Of a stretch of 64,000 nucleotides of DNA, positions 63,552-64,000 are shown piece by piece; the stretch's first letter is position 1; every line of letters begins with the position of its first letter. Location of the stretch: assembly GCA_000196815.1 (NCBI GenBank), contig FP929003.1, positions 1,178,001 through 1,242,000 on the forward strand, read 5' to 3'. The position numbers and the translations under genes were made by a program. Source of the DNA: Nitrospira defluvii (GTDB taxonomy: Bacteria; Nitrospirota; Nitrospiria; Nitrospirales; Nitrospiraceae). The notes under the pieces were generated by a model that saw only the letters and a list, made by a program, of their open reading frames with translations, searched no databases and had not been told where the DNA came from.

Positions 63552-64000
63552 ATGGATATGAACTCCCCCAACCCCTTCCGTCGTAAGGCTGGTTACGCTG
63601 CAATTCCTTTGGCTGGCTGTCTTCTCCTGAGTGCCTGTTCCGCGCTGCCGAAAGGTGAACTTACGTTGGACCTTGGCATTAAAGATCGGGGAGTCGCTTC
63701 ATGGTATGGCAAGGAGTTTCATGGAAAGCTCGCAGCAAATGGGGAGGCCTTCGATATGACGGCCTTCACTGCTGCTCATCGCAAATTGCCGTTAGGTAGT
63801 GTGGTTCGTGTGGTTAATTTTACCAACGGAAAAACCGTTCAAGTTCGAATTAATGATCGAGGACCATACGTTGCAGGGCGTATGCTGGATCTTTCGCATG
63901 CGGCGGCTCGCGAGTTGGGCATGGTTGAAGCTGGTACTACGGCGGTGCAGATTGAGGTGGTTGGAGATCATCGTCCGGTCGCGCAGATTCCCTCGACCAA
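63552..64000 (+). CDS. rlpA: RlpA-like septal ring lipoprotein (cut by window end)
   Basis: The gene starts at ATG 63552 and runs off the window. A lipobox LLSAC (Cys at about 29) is followed by the RlpA double-psi beta-barrel: GVASWYGKEFHGKLAANGE, FTAAHRKLPLGSVVRV and VRINDRGPYVAGRMLDLSHA. These hold the conserved Glu, His and Asp of the family. RlpA acts as a lytic transglycosylase on naked glycan strands at the division site. A C-terminal SPOR domain, if present, lies outside. Confidence 0.93.
   Translation, partial: MDMNSPNPFRRKAGYAAIPLAGCLLLSACSALPKGELTLDLGIKDRGVASWYGKEFHGKLAANGEAFDMTAFTAAHRKLPLGSVVRVVNFTNGKTVQVRINDRGPYVAGRMLDLSHAAARELGMVEAGTTAVQIEVVGDHRPVAQIPST

Overview
The window reads as a chromosomal segment of a GC-rich, Gram-negative, aerobic bacterium. 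The best guess is a Nitrospira-type (Nitrospirota) chromosome. Reasons are the gene content (heme branch ending in a HemG/HemY-type oxidase, hopanoid-type squalene synthase, several sigma-54 two-component systems, many lipoproteins), short palindrome-flanked intergenic repeats, and unknown genes of a kind I associate with that genus. This is a judgement from reading, not a database result.

Layout. 1-5292: start of a biotin carboxylase gene (minus), secreted proteins (IPT/TIG domain, PstS-like binding protein), an FmdB-type zinc ribbon, small unknown genes, an EamA transporter and a fatty-acid desaturase. 5645-9294: heme operon hemE-hemH-protoporphyrinogen oxidase. 9337-12223: unknown genes, a hand-folded structured RNA candidate, mazG and a DUF1844 gene. 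12619-18388: NtrY/NtrX-like pair, a palindromic repeat, purM-purN and tRNA-Ala(CGC). 18698-22572: a minus-strand signalling operon of receiver protein, diguanylate cyclase, hybrid kinase and HPt. 22737-31573: yqeY, MFS transporter, glutathione peroxidase, htpX, cupredoxin, squalene/phytoene synthase, and an iron-sulfur/CxxC cluster. 31736-38444: alanine dehydrogenase, tRNA-Pro(CGG), acylphosphatase, a sigma-70 factor, apt, a DksA/TraR protein, queC, cytochrome c and an SPFH protein. 38530-49726: malQ, a second kinase/sigma-54 regulator pair, a long proline-rich protein ending in a nuclease-like domain that appears catalytically dead, a single receiver protein, secreted proteins and a 43-residue membrane protein.

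50150-56630 is a mobile island in the 3' end of tRNA-Arg(CCT). It has a tyrosine integrase beside the intact tRNA, a 44-bp direct repeat at the far end, an excisionase-like HTH gene, a frameshifted replication-initiation gene with two strong hairpins upstream (probable rolling-circle origin), and minus-strand cargo including a Fic protein. Three related, decaying repeats cut the cargo into modules. Two of them carry the same paired TTAGCACA motif that lies in the end of the integrase gene, which suggests successive integrations.

56740-64000: a lipoprotein with an internal repeat, a Gld-type ABC transporter operon (ATPase, permease, GldG-like, DUF4340), two small exported proteins, and the start of rlpA cut by the window end.

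Most new-looking items: the island architecture; the nuclease-like protein lacking its acidic residues; the squalene synthase gene with no ordinary start codon, in frame with the gene before it; and the structured RNA candidate near 10 kb.
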